Shown here: piece after piece, positions 18,869-25,444 of the stretch
How the letters are laid out: every line of letters begins with the position of its first letter
How positions within the stretch are numbered: the first letter of the stretch is position 1
From: Bisbaumannia salifodinae
GTDB taxonomy: Bacteria; Pseudomonadota; Gammaproteobacteria; Pseudomonadales; Halomonadaceae
Assembly (NCBI RefSeq): GCF_039522585.1
Contig: NZ_BAAADR010000007.1
Length of the DNA stretch: 64,000 nt
Strand: one strand, 5' to 3'
Position numbers and translations under genes: made by a program
Notes under the pieces: generated by a model
Told to the model about the DNA's origin: nothing
Database searches by the model: none
What the model saw: only the letters and a program-made list of their open reading frames with translations

Positions 18869-20047
18869 ATGAGCTTGAATCCGAGAGATGTCGTGGTGGT
18901 GGATGGCGTGCGTACCGCCATGGCCAAGGCCAAGAACGGCGCCTTCCGCCACGTGCGCGCCGAGAACCTCTCCGCCGCCGTGATGGAGGCGCTGCTGGCG
19001 CGCTCCCCGGGCCTCGATCCCGCCGAGATCGACGACGTCATCTGGGGCTGCGTCAACCAGACCCTGGAGCAGGGCTACAACATCGCCCGCAACGCCGCCA
19101 TCCTGACCGGCATCCCGCGCAGCGTGCCGGGGCAGACCGTCAACCGCCTGTGCGGCTCCTCGATGAGCGCCCTGCATATCGCCGCCGCCAATATTCGCGC
19201 TGGCATGGGCGATGTCTACCTGGTGGGCGGTGTCGAACATATGGAGCACGTCTCCATGATGCATGGCGTCGACGTCAACCCGGCGGTCAGCAAGCACGCC
19301 GCCAAGGCCGCCATGATGATGGGCCTGACCGCCGAGCTGCTGGGCAAGATGCACGGCATCGGCCGCGAGGAGCAGGACGCCTTCGGCGTGCGCTCCCACC
19401 AGCGCGCCCTGGCCGCCGCCGAGGCGGGCCGCTTCGACAACGAGATCATCGGCGTCGAGGGCCATGACGAGCGGGGCTTCAAGATCCTGGTCAAGCGCGA
19501 CGAGGTGATCCGCGCCGATGCCAGCCTGGAGAAGATGGCTTCCCTCAAGCCGGTCTTCGATCCCAGGAACGGCACCGTTACCGCCGGCACCTCCTCGGCG
19601 CTCTCCGTGGGCGCCTCCGGCATGGCGGTGATGAGCTACGAGCGCGCCCAGGCCCTGGGCCTCACACCCATCGCCCGGGTGCTTTCCACCGGGGTGGCGG
19701 GTTGCGATGCCTCCATCATGGGCTATGGTCCGGTGCCGGCCTCCAAGCAGGCCCTCAAGGCCGCCGGCCTGACCATCGATGATATCCAGACCGTGGAACT
19801 CAACGAGGCCTTCGCCGCCCAGGGCCTGCCGGTGCTCAAGGACCTGGGCCTGCGCGATGCCATGGACGACAAGGTCAACCTCAACGGTGGCGCCATCGCC
19901 CTCGGTCACCCCCTGGGCTGCTCCGGCACCCGCATCTGCACCACCCTGCTCAACGTGATGCAGCAGCAGGACACCACCCTGGGCCTGGCCACCATGTGCA
20001 TCGGCATGGGCCAGGGCGTGGCCACGGTGTTCGAACGCCTGAAGTAA
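18869..20047 (+). CDS. fadA: 3-ketoacyl-CoA thiolase FadA
   Basis: FadA is the thiolytic beta subunit of the fatty-acid oxidation complex. It is 392 residues. The nucleophile is C95 in NRLCGSSMSAL, the base H347 is in GHPLGCSG, and the second cysteine C377 is in CIGMGQG. ATG 18869 is chosen because AGGAG lies 7 bases upstream; ATG 18863 is only 2 bases from it. The gene starts 24 bases after fadB, and a strong terminator follows. Confidence 0.95.
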   Translation: MSLNPRDVVVVDGVRTAMAKAKNGAFRHVRAENLSAAVMEALLARSPGLDPAEIDDVIWGCVNQTLEQGYNIARNAAILTGIPRSVPGQTVNRLCGSSMSALHIAAANIRAGMGDVYLVGGVEHMEHVSMMHGVDVNPAVSKHAAKAAMMMGLTAELLGKMHGIGREEQDAFGVRSHQRALAAAEAGRFDNEIIGVEGHDERGFKILVKRDEVIRADASLEKMASLKPVFDPRNGTVTAGTSSALSVGASGMAVMSYERAQALGLTPIARVLSTGVAGCDASIMGYGPVPASKQALKAAGLTIDDIQTVELNEAFAAQGLPVLKDLGLRDAMDDKVNLNGGAIALGHPLGCSGTRICTTLLNVMQQQDTTLGLATMCIGMGQGVATVFERLK

Positions 20048-20079
20048 GTCTCACCCCCGCCAGCTACCCCTGGTGCCGC

Positions 20080-20116
20080 AACGCCGCCCCCGTGTCGCCA
20101 CGGGGGCGGCGTTGTG
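20080..20116 (+). terminator. fadBA terminator
   Basis: AACGCCGCCCCCGTG and CACGGGGGCGGCGTT form a perfect 15-bp stem with a TCGC loop, 33 bases after the fadA stop. Confidence 0.85.
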
Positions 20117-20121
20117 CGTTA

Positions 20122-20268
20122 CTAGGCTTTGTCTGAAAAGTCGGCGAGCGAAGGTCAGACAAGGAAAAAATCGGCGAAAAGACGGAGTTTACGTGGTGTA
20201 AATGAGTACTTTGAGCCGATTTTTAACGCCGTATGGCCGAGCGCAGCCAGTTTTCGGACATAGCCTAG
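20122..20268 (+). repeat. MITE-like intergenic repeat, copy A
   Basis: This ~147-bp element starts CTAGGCTTTGTCTGAAAA and ends TTTTCGGACATAGCCTAG. These are terminal inverted repeats of 18 bp with two mismatches. Internally, AAAAATCGGC and GCCGATTTTT form a nested inverted repeat. Copy B at 25230-25374 is the same element in the opposite orientation, with scattered substitutions. It has no coding capacity of its own and is probably a non-autonomous mobile or structured RNA element. Confidence 0.85.
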
Positions 20269-20308
20269 GTGTCTCGAAACCCGGCGTTGCAAGTCGGCAC
20301 GCCCGCAC

Positions 20309-20325
20309 TGTCCCAGGCTGCGACA
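20309..20325 (+). promoter_or_regulatory. candidate activator site TGTC-N9-GACA upstream of qhpA
   Basis: TGTCCCAGGCTGCGACA is a palindrome with TGTC/GACA ends. It matches the reverse complement of the site at 32159-32175 in 16 of 17 positions. Its centre lies about 99 bp upstream of the -12 element of a sigma-54-like promoter, the normal distance for an enhancer site. The likely binder is the AcoR-type activator encoded at 32199. Confidence 0.65.
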
Positions 20326-20337
20326 CCGGCGCCGGTC

Positions 20338-20363
20338 AAGACCCCGGGTCAGCCCGGGGTCTT
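20338..20363 (+). terminator. hairpin between activator site and qhpA promoter
   Basis: AAGACCCCGGG and CCCGGGGTCTT form an 11-bp stem with a TCAG loop. It could stop read-through into the qhp operon or shape the promoter region. No T-run follows. Confidence 0.5.
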
Positions 20364-20401
20364 ATGGATAGAAGATTGATATAACGATAAAAAATGGGTG
20401 A

Positions 20402-20417
20402 TGGCCCAAAACTTCCA
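20402..20417 (+). promoter_or_regulatory. sigma-54-like promoter of qhpA (imperfect -12)
   Basis: TGGCCCAAAACTTCCA has the -24 GG and -12 spacing of sigma-54 promoters, but its -12 reads TTCC instead of TTGC. It lies 64 bases before the qhpA start and downstream of the TGTC-N9-GACA site, mirroring the arrangement at the aldehyde dehydrogenase operon. Confidence 0.45.
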
Positions 20418-20480
20418 TAGCTCCTGATATGGCGGGCCCTGGCCCCCAGTGCCTGACAATAACAACGAGGAGAGATTGCC

Positions 20481-22046
20481 TTGAGAACGCTGTCCCCCCT
20501 GCGAGGCCTCTGTCTGGTGGCCATCGCCTCGACCCCGCTGATGGCCGGTGCCGACCCCGGCGAGCAGGCCATCAATCGCTACTGCTCCGGCTGCCACCAG
20601 GCGGGTGGCGAGGATAACGGCTGGAGCCGTATCAGTGCCCAGCGCAAGACCCCGGAAGGCTGGGACATGACCATCGCGCGCATGCAGACCATGCATGGTC
20701 TGGAGCTGCCCCTGGAGGCGCGCCGCGATATCGTCAAGTTCCTCGCCGATACCCGGGGCCTGGCTCCCGAGGAGAGCGCCCCCCAGCGTGAGCTGATCGA
20801 GCGCCGCCTCAACCGCATCGAGTCCTTCGACCACCCCAGCTATCAGGAGATGTGTGCCCGCTGCCATACCGGCGGCCGCGCCCAGTTGCAGCGCCGTCCC
20901 CTGGAGGAGTGGGAACGCCTGGTGCACTTCCACGTGGGCCAGTTCCAGACCATCGAGTACCAGGCCATGGCCCGGGATCGCGACTGGTTCGAGCTCGCCC
21001 TGGACGAGATCGCCCCCTGGCTGGCCGAGACCCAGGGCCTGGAGAGCGCGGCCTGGGACGCCTGGCAGGCGCAGGACGCCGTGGATCCGGCGGGGGACTG
21101 GCAGCTCTGGGGCCACTGGCCCGGCGAGGGCGACTTCTATGCCGATGTCACCATCACCGCCGCCGAGGGCGAGGATGCCTATGCCCTGAGCCTGGATGGC
21201 GCCTTTACCGATGGCCGCGAACTCGACGGCGCCGGTCAGGCCATCGTCTACACCGGCTACGAGTGGCGCGCCAACCTCAGCCTCAACGGGCGTGACTTCA
21301 AGCAGGTGCTGGACCTCTCCGAGGCGCGCCCCGGCGGGCGCATCTTCGACGATCACGACGACGCCTTCGGTATGCGGGTCGAGATGGCGCCCCGTGAGGC
21401 CGCCGAGCCGGGCCTGACGGCCAGCCTGCCGGCATCGCTGAAGGCCGGCACGCGAAGCCGCCTGGTGCTGCTGGGCCACGGCCTCGCCGACGGCGAGATC
21501 GACCTGGGCGAGGGCGTCAGCGTGCGCGAGGTGATCGAGCGCGGCGACCACCGCCTGGTGCTCGACGTGGAGGCGGCCGCCGACCTGACCCCCGGCTGGC
21601 TGCCGGTGGCCGTGGGTGATGTCGGCGCCGAGACCCTGCTGGCCGGCTATCAGGCCGTGGATCGCCTGGAGGTGAGCCCGGCACTCGGCGTGGCGCGTAT
21701 CGGCAACGACCGCACCCCGCCGGTGAGTGGCGTGTTCAGCGCCCTGGGCTACCTGGGCGAGGGCGAGGATGCCATTCCCCTGGGCCAGGTGCCGGTACGC
21801 TGGAGCGTTGCCCCCTGGGACGAGATCGCCGAACGCGACGAGGACGCCAAGTTCGCCGGCGTGCTGGACGCCGCCACCGGCATCTTTACCCCCGCCGGCG
21901 CCGGCCCCAACCCGCTGCGCCAGTACAACGCCAACAATGTCGGCAACCTGCGGGTTACCGCCAGCGTCGAGGGGCAGGAAGCCGTCCAGGACGAGGCGCA
22001 GCTGATCGTCACCGTGCAACGCTGGAACAACCCGCCGCTGCGCTAA
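20481..22046 (+). CDS. qhpA: quinohemoprotein amine dehydrogenase alpha subunit (diheme)
   Basis: This periplasmic large subunit of QHNDH oxidises primary amines and passes electrons through two c-type hemes. It is 521 residues. A signal peptide covers about residues 1-23. Heme sites are CSGCH (35-39) and CARCH (125-129). The rest forms the beta-rich domains of the family. It starts at TTG 20481 with GAGGAGA upstream. Near residue 398 the stretch SPALGVARIGN resembles the N-terminal PPIGIARVGN of the LodA-like protein at 51673. It is the first gene of qhpADCB, followed after 15 bases by qhpD. Confidence 0.92.
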   Translation: MRTLSPLRGLCLVAIASTPLMAGADPGEQAINRYCSGCHQAGGEDNGWSRISAQRKTPEGWDMTIARMQTMHGLELPLEARRDIVKFLADTRGLAPEESAPQRELIERRLNRIESFDHPSYQEMCARCHTGGRAQLQRRPLEEWERLVHFHVGQFQTIEYQAMARDRDWFELALDEIAPWLAETQGLESAAWDAWQAQDAVDPAGDWQLWGHWPGEGDFYADVTITAAEGEDAYALSLDGAFTDGRELDGAGQAIVYTGYEWRANLSLNGRDFKQVLDLSEARPGGRIFDDHDDAFGMRVEMAPREAAEPGLTASLPASLKAGTRSRLVLLGHGLADGEIDLGEGVSVREVIERGDHRLVLDVEAAADLTPGWLPVAVGDVGAETLLAGYQAVDRLEVSPALGVARIGNDRTPPVSGVFSALGYLGEGEDAIPLGQVPVRWSVAPWDEIAERDEDAKFAGVLDAATGIFTPAGAGPNPLRQYNANNVGNLRVTASVEGQEAVQDEAQLIVTVQRWNNPPLR

Positions 22047-22061
22047 CACCAGGAGGCCATG

Positions 22062-23489
22062 ATGGGAATCTTGCAAGCGATACCCCAGAACCTGCATCGG
22101 GTGGAGGTGGAAGGCCAGCCGCTGTGGTTCCATATCCCCACCACCAGCCTGTTCGCCCCGGACGCCCTCAGCGAGGAGCTGCTGGCGCTGGCCGGGCGCG
22201 GGGAGGGGCTCGATAGCCGGGCCCTGCCGGAACGGCTGACCCGGCGCGCCGACGGCGACGATATCGAGGCGCGCCTGGCCCAGCTCAAGGCGCTGAAGCT
22301 GATCACCGACGGCGCGGTGCAGGCCTACAACCCCAGCGTCGAGGTGGAGCAGTTCCCGCTCTCCACCGTGGTGCTCAACGTCAACACCGGCTGCAACCTG
22401 AGCTGCAGCTACTGCTACAAGGAAGACCTGGACAACCCTCGGGACGGCAAGAAGATGGACCTGGCCACCGCCCAGGCCTCCATCGAGATGATGCTGCGCG
22501 AGGCGCCGCAACGCGACCGCTACAATATCGTCTTCTTCGGCGGCGAGCCGCTCAGCAATATGCCGCTGATCCGCGAGGTGGTGGCCTGGGCCGAGGCGCG
22601 TATCCACGGCCTCGGCAAGGCGGTGGACTTCACCCTGACCACCAACGCCACCCTGCTCAACGAGGAGAAGATCGCCTTCTTCGATGCCCACCGCTTCGGC
22701 CTGACGGTGAGCATGGACGGGCCCAAGGCGATCCATGACAAGAACCGCATCGCGGTCAACGGCCAGGGCACCTATGACCTGGTGGCCAAGCGCATCAAGC
22801 CGCTGCTGGCCGGCTACCGCTCGCGGCCGGTGGGGGCCCGGGTCACCCTGACCCGGGGCATCACCGACGTGATCGGCATCCACGATCACCTGGTCAACGA
22901 GCTGGGTTTCGCCGAGGCGGGCTTCGCCCCGGTCACCTCCGGCGACATGGCCGCCTACAACCTCACCGGCGAGGAGCTCAAGACGGTCTTCGACGCCATG
23001 GTCGAGCTCGGCGAGCGCGCCGTGGCGGCGGCCATCGAGGGTCGCGATATCGGCTTCGGCAACTTCAACCAGTTGCTCACCGACCTCTGGGAAGGGCGCA
23101 GCAAGGCGGTGCCCTGCGGCGCCGGCCTGGGCCTGGTGTCGGTGGATCACGAAGGCGACGTGCACCTCTGCCACCGCTTCACCGGCTCGGAGATGCCCAC
23201 CTTCGGCAACGTCGGCGAGGGGCTCGACCACGCCGGCCTCAAGCAGTTTATCGAGGCCAGGAGCGACCGCTCCGAGCGCGGCTGCAGCGACTGCCGGATT
23301 CGCAATCTCTGCTCCGGCGGCTGCTATCACGAGAGCTACGCCCGCTACGGCGACCCCATGACCCCTACCTACCACTACTGTGACCTGATGCGCGACTGGG
23401 TCGATTTCGGCATCCAGGCCTACGCGCGCATCCTGCGTCATAACCCCGAGTTTCTTGACGGTCCCCTGGCCGGGAGGCAGAGCGCATGA
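22062..23489 (+). CDS. qhpD: radical SAM/SPASM maturase of the QHNDH small subunit
   Basis: This cytosolic enzyme forms the Cys-to-Asp/Glu thioether cross-links in QhpC. It is 475 residues from ATG 22062, with AGGAGG 5 bases upstream. The radical SAM cluster motif is CNLSCSYC near residues 111-118, and the FFGGEPL motif follows. The C-terminal SPASM-type cysteines appear in VPCGAG, HLCHRF, GCSDCRIRNLCSGGC and YHYC. The last residues, DGPLAGRQSA, are the same as the end of each peptide in the following 89-bp array. Its TGA overlaps the first array ATG as ATGA. Confidence 0.92.
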   Translation: MGILQAIPQNLHRVEVEGQPLWFHIPTTSLFAPDALSEELLALAGRGEGLDSRALPERLTRRADGDDIEARLAQLKALKLITDGAVQAYNPSVEVEQFPLSTVVLNVNTGCNLSCSYCYKEDLDNPRDGKKMDLATAQASIEMMLREAPQRDRYNIVFFGGEPLSNMPLIREVVAWAEARIHGLGKAVDFTLTTNATLLNEEKIAFFDAHRFGLTVSMDGPKAIHDKNRIAVNGQGTYDLVAKRIKPLLAGYRSRPVGARVTLTRGITDVIGIHDHLVNELGFAEAGFAPVTSGDMAAYNLTGEELKTVFDAMVELGERAVAAAIEGRDIGFGNFNQLLTDLWEGRSKAVPCGAGLGLVSVDHEGDVHLCHRFTGSEMPTFGNVGEGLDHAGLKQFIEARSDRSERGCSDCRIRNLCSGGCYHESYARYGDPMTPTYHYCDLMRDWVDFGIQAYARILRHNPEFLDGPLAGRQSA

Positions 23490-23578
23490 ATTCTGACAAG
23501 CAGCTCGCCGAACGCAAGGCGGCAACCCCGACTGATATTCGACCAGATGGTCCCCTGGCCGGGAGGCAGAGCGTATGA
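23486..23578 (+). CDS. 30-residue peptide, array unit 1
   Basis: ATG 23486 overlaps the qhpD stop as ATGA, and GGGAGG lies 8 bases upstream. The peptide begins MNSDKQLAERKAATP and ends RPDGPLAGRQSV; its C-terminus repeats the QhpD C-terminus. I know no family for it. The RKA...AATP part loosely resembles the leader of QhpC (NRKAREMERAATP), which may be chance. Translation is plausible from the signals but unproven. Confidence 0.5.
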   Translation: MNSDKQLAERKAATPTDIRPDGPLAGRQSV

Positions 23579-23667
23579 ATCCTGACAAGCAGCTCGCCGA
23601 ACGCAAGGCGGCAACCCCGACGGATATTCGACCAGACGGCCCCCAGGCCGGGAGGCAGAGCGCATGA
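23575..23667 (+). CDS. 30-residue peptide, array unit 2
   Basis: This is a second copy of the coupled mini-gene. The start overlaps the stop of unit 1 (ATGA) and GGGAGG lies 8 bases upstream. It differs from unit 1 by S3P, L24Q, V30A and silent changes. All indels are absent, so the coupling is preserved. Confidence 0.5.
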   Translation: MNPDKQLAERKAATPTDIRPDGPQAGRQSA

Positions 23668-23756
23668 ATCCTGACAAGCATCTCGCCGAACGCAAGGCGG
23701 CAACCCCGACGGATATTCGACCAGATGGCCCCCTGGCCGGGAGGCAGAGTGTATGA
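23664..23756 (+). CDS. 30-residue peptide, array unit 3
   Basis: This third copy begins MNPDKHLAERKAATP and ends GPLAGRQSV. It starts inside the stop of unit 2. Its own stop TGA overlaps the qhpC ATG, so translation can run from qhpD through the three units into qhpC. Confidence 0.5.
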   Translation: MNPDKHLAERKAATPTDIRPDGPLAGRQSV

Positions 23757-24115
23757 GCAATCACAGCGATAACAACAAGACCATGACCCAGCTGGGGCTG
23801 GCGCCCCTCAACCGCAAGGCTCGCGAGATGGAGCGGGCCGCGACCCCGGAGGCCCTGGAGGAGGTCCAGGCCATGCAGACCATCGCCGGCTGCACCTCCA
23901 GCTTCGACCCGGGTTGGGAGGTGGACCCCTTCGGCGGCGTGGCCTCGCTGTGCCAGCCCATGGAGGCGGACCTCTACGGCTGCGCCGACCCCTGCTGGTG
24001 GCCCGCCCAGGTGCCGGACACCATGAACACCTACCCTGACTGGGGGCAGGGGGCCGATCGCGCCGAGGACGACTGGCGCAAGCTCGATAGCGTCTATCCG
24101 GGAGGCGAGCAGTGA
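23753..24115 (+). CDS. qhpC: QHNDH gamma subunit precursor carrying the CTQ cofactor
   Basis: This small catalytic subunit is 120 residues including a leader of about 40. All residues of the modified core are present and correctly spaced. The CTQ pair is C77-W83, and the thioether pairs are C47-E56, C67-D73 and C81-D89, equal to 37-43, 7-16, 27-33 and 41-49 of the mature Paracoccus protein. The core motif is CADPCWWPAQVPD. The leader (PLNRKAREMERAATPEAL) is the QhpE cleavage region. ATG 23753 has GGGAGG upstream; M11 has none, although a shorter leader would fit better. The stop overlaps the qhpB start as TGATG. Confidence 0.93.
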   Translation: MSNHSDNNKTMTQLGLAPLNRKAREMERAATPEALEEVQAMQTIAGCTSSFDPGWEVDPFGGVASLCQPMEADLYGCADPCWWPAQVPDTMNTYPDWGQGADRAEDDWRKLDSVYPGGEQ

Positions 24116-25233
24116 TGGAGAGCCCTGTGATGAAGAAGCGACTCAACCTGACCCTGGCGAGCCTGCTGGCCCTCGCCGCCCAGCCCCTGCTGGTCGATAC
24201 TGCCGAGGCCGAGGAGGCCGGCGCCGACCCGGTGCGCGAGTACCTGGTGACCATGGCCCGCCCCAACCAGCTGCATGTGATCGACCCCGAGGCCCGGGAG
24301 ATCGTGCGCAGCTGCGACGTGGAGGGCGACTTCGGCTCCGGCACCCTGCAGCTCTCCCCGGACGAGCGCACCGCCTATGTGCTGCATAACCGCTGGGAGG
24401 ACGTGGTGGGTATCGATCTCACCAATTGCGAGGAGGTGTTCCGCGCCCGCCAGTCCACTGGGGACGTGCGCGCCAAGGCGATGGCCTCCCTGGCGCTGAG
24501 TCCCGACGGCAGCCGCCTCTATACGGTGCAGGATCGGGTGCGTCTGCACCGCGATCGCTACGAGGTGCTGGAGCCGCAACTGGCGGTCTATGACACCGCG
24601 GCGGGGCTCGATGCCGAGCCCCTCGCCACCTTCCCGGCGCCGCGCCAGGTGACCACCATGGCCGCCGCCGAGGACGGCGTCCTGTATCTCGCCGGGGCGG
24701 ATATCTACCGGGTCGACCCCGAGACCGGCGACACCGAGATCGCCATCGCCAACCGCCACTGGGACCGCCCCGGCTTCAGCCCCCCGGATTCCCTGGCCAT
24801 GTGGTCCACCGGCGAGGTGACCAATGAGTTCCTGCGTCCCTATACGGTGGCGGAGCATCCCGGCGAGGAAAACGAGGCCTGGCACTGGGGCATCAGCCGG
24901 GTCGACCTGGCCAGCGGCGAGACCGAGAACAAGGAGATCGCCCCCTTCGAGTTCATCATCTTCTCGATGGTCTCCGACCCTCGCGATCGCGACACCTTCT
25001 ACGGCGTCTATACCCAGCTCAGCAAACTGGACGCCGAGACCCGGGAGATCGTCGAGGTGATCGATCTCGACCACACCTACTACGTCATCAACACCTCCTA
25101 CGACGGCTCGCGGATCTATCTGGGGGGCGCCTCCAGCGATATCGCCATCTATGATGACGACTTCAATGACCTGGGACGGATCGAGTTGCCCGGCGATATG
25201 AGTACGGCGACCTTGAAAGTCGCGCGCTTCTAG
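24115..25233 (+). CDS. qhpB: QHNDH beta subunit (beta-propeller)
   Basis: This periplasmic seven-bladed propeller subunit is 372 residues from ATG 24115 (GGAGG upstream). A Sec signal follows, MKKRLNLTLASLLALAAQ, with a likely cut after AEA. Blade repeats are visible as LVTMARPNQLHVIDPEA, DERTAYVLHNRWEDVVGID and LSPDGSRLYTVQDRV. ATG 24130, just before the signal peptide, is an alternative start. The stop codon TAG is supplied by the first bases (CTAG) of the MITE-like copy B, so the original C-terminus may have been longer or shorter. Confidence 0.88.
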   Translation: MESPVMKKRLNLTLASLLALAAQPLLVDTAEAEEAGADPVREYLVTMARPNQLHVIDPEAREIVRSCDVEGDFGSGTLQLSPDERTAYVLHNRWEDVVGIDLTNCEEVFRARQSTGDVRAKAMASLALSPDGSRLYTVQDRVRLHRDRYEVLEPQLAVYDTAAGLDAEPLATFPAPRQVTTMAAAEDGVLYLAGADIYRVDPETGDTEIAIANRHWDRPGFSPPDSLAMWSTGEVTNEFLRPYTVAEHPGEENEAWHWGISRVDLASGETENKEIAPFEFIIFSMVSDPRDRDTFYGVYTQLSKLDAETREIVEVIDLDHTYYVINTSYDGSRIYLGGASSDIAIYDDDFNDLGRIELPGDMSTATLKVARF

Positions 25234-25374
25234 GCACTGCCTGAAACTGTCTGCGCTCGGCCATACGGCGTTAAACATCGGCTTAAAGTACTCATTTACA
25301 ACCATGTAAACTCCGCCTTTTCGCCGATGTTTGCCTTGTCTGGCCTTCGCTCGCCGACGTTTCAGACAGCACCT
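25230..25374 (-). repeat. MITE-like intergenic repeat, copy B
   Basis: This is an inverted copy of the element at 20122-20268. It shows CTAGGCACTGCCTGAAACT at one end and the related TTTCAGACAGCACC at the other. The middle is a diverged copy with the same internal GCCGATGTTT arm. It separates qhpB from qhpF and begins inside the qhpB stop codon. Confidence 0.85.
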
Positions 25375-25444
25375 TGCGCGATTGTGTGGTCCGTTTGGCC
25401 GGCGCTTACGAAAGCGACCGGCCCTTTTTGCTGGAGAACTGCCC

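Larger units (their letters stand above)
23461..23752 (+). repeat. 89-bp tandem array between qhpD and qhpC
   Basis: GYCCCCTGGC-type unit starts occur at 23461, 23550, 23639 and 23728, exactly 89 bp apart. That gives three full units and a 25-bp fourth partial unit. The first part lies in the end of qhpD. Units differ by about eight substitutions and no indels. Each contains GGGAGG followed 8 bases later by ATGA, so each unit ends one frame and begins the next. It is not a CRISPR, as there are no spacers. Confidence 0.95.

Noticed and set aside
20349..23681. Very long minus-strand open frame opposite qhpA-qhpD
   Set aside because: It is a shadow of the conserved qhp genes and reads through the tandem repeats.
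25331..25444. N-terminal extension of QhpF
   Set aside because: It lies mostly within the MITE-like element and lacks a ribosome-binding site; ATG 25445 has one and matches a normal start.
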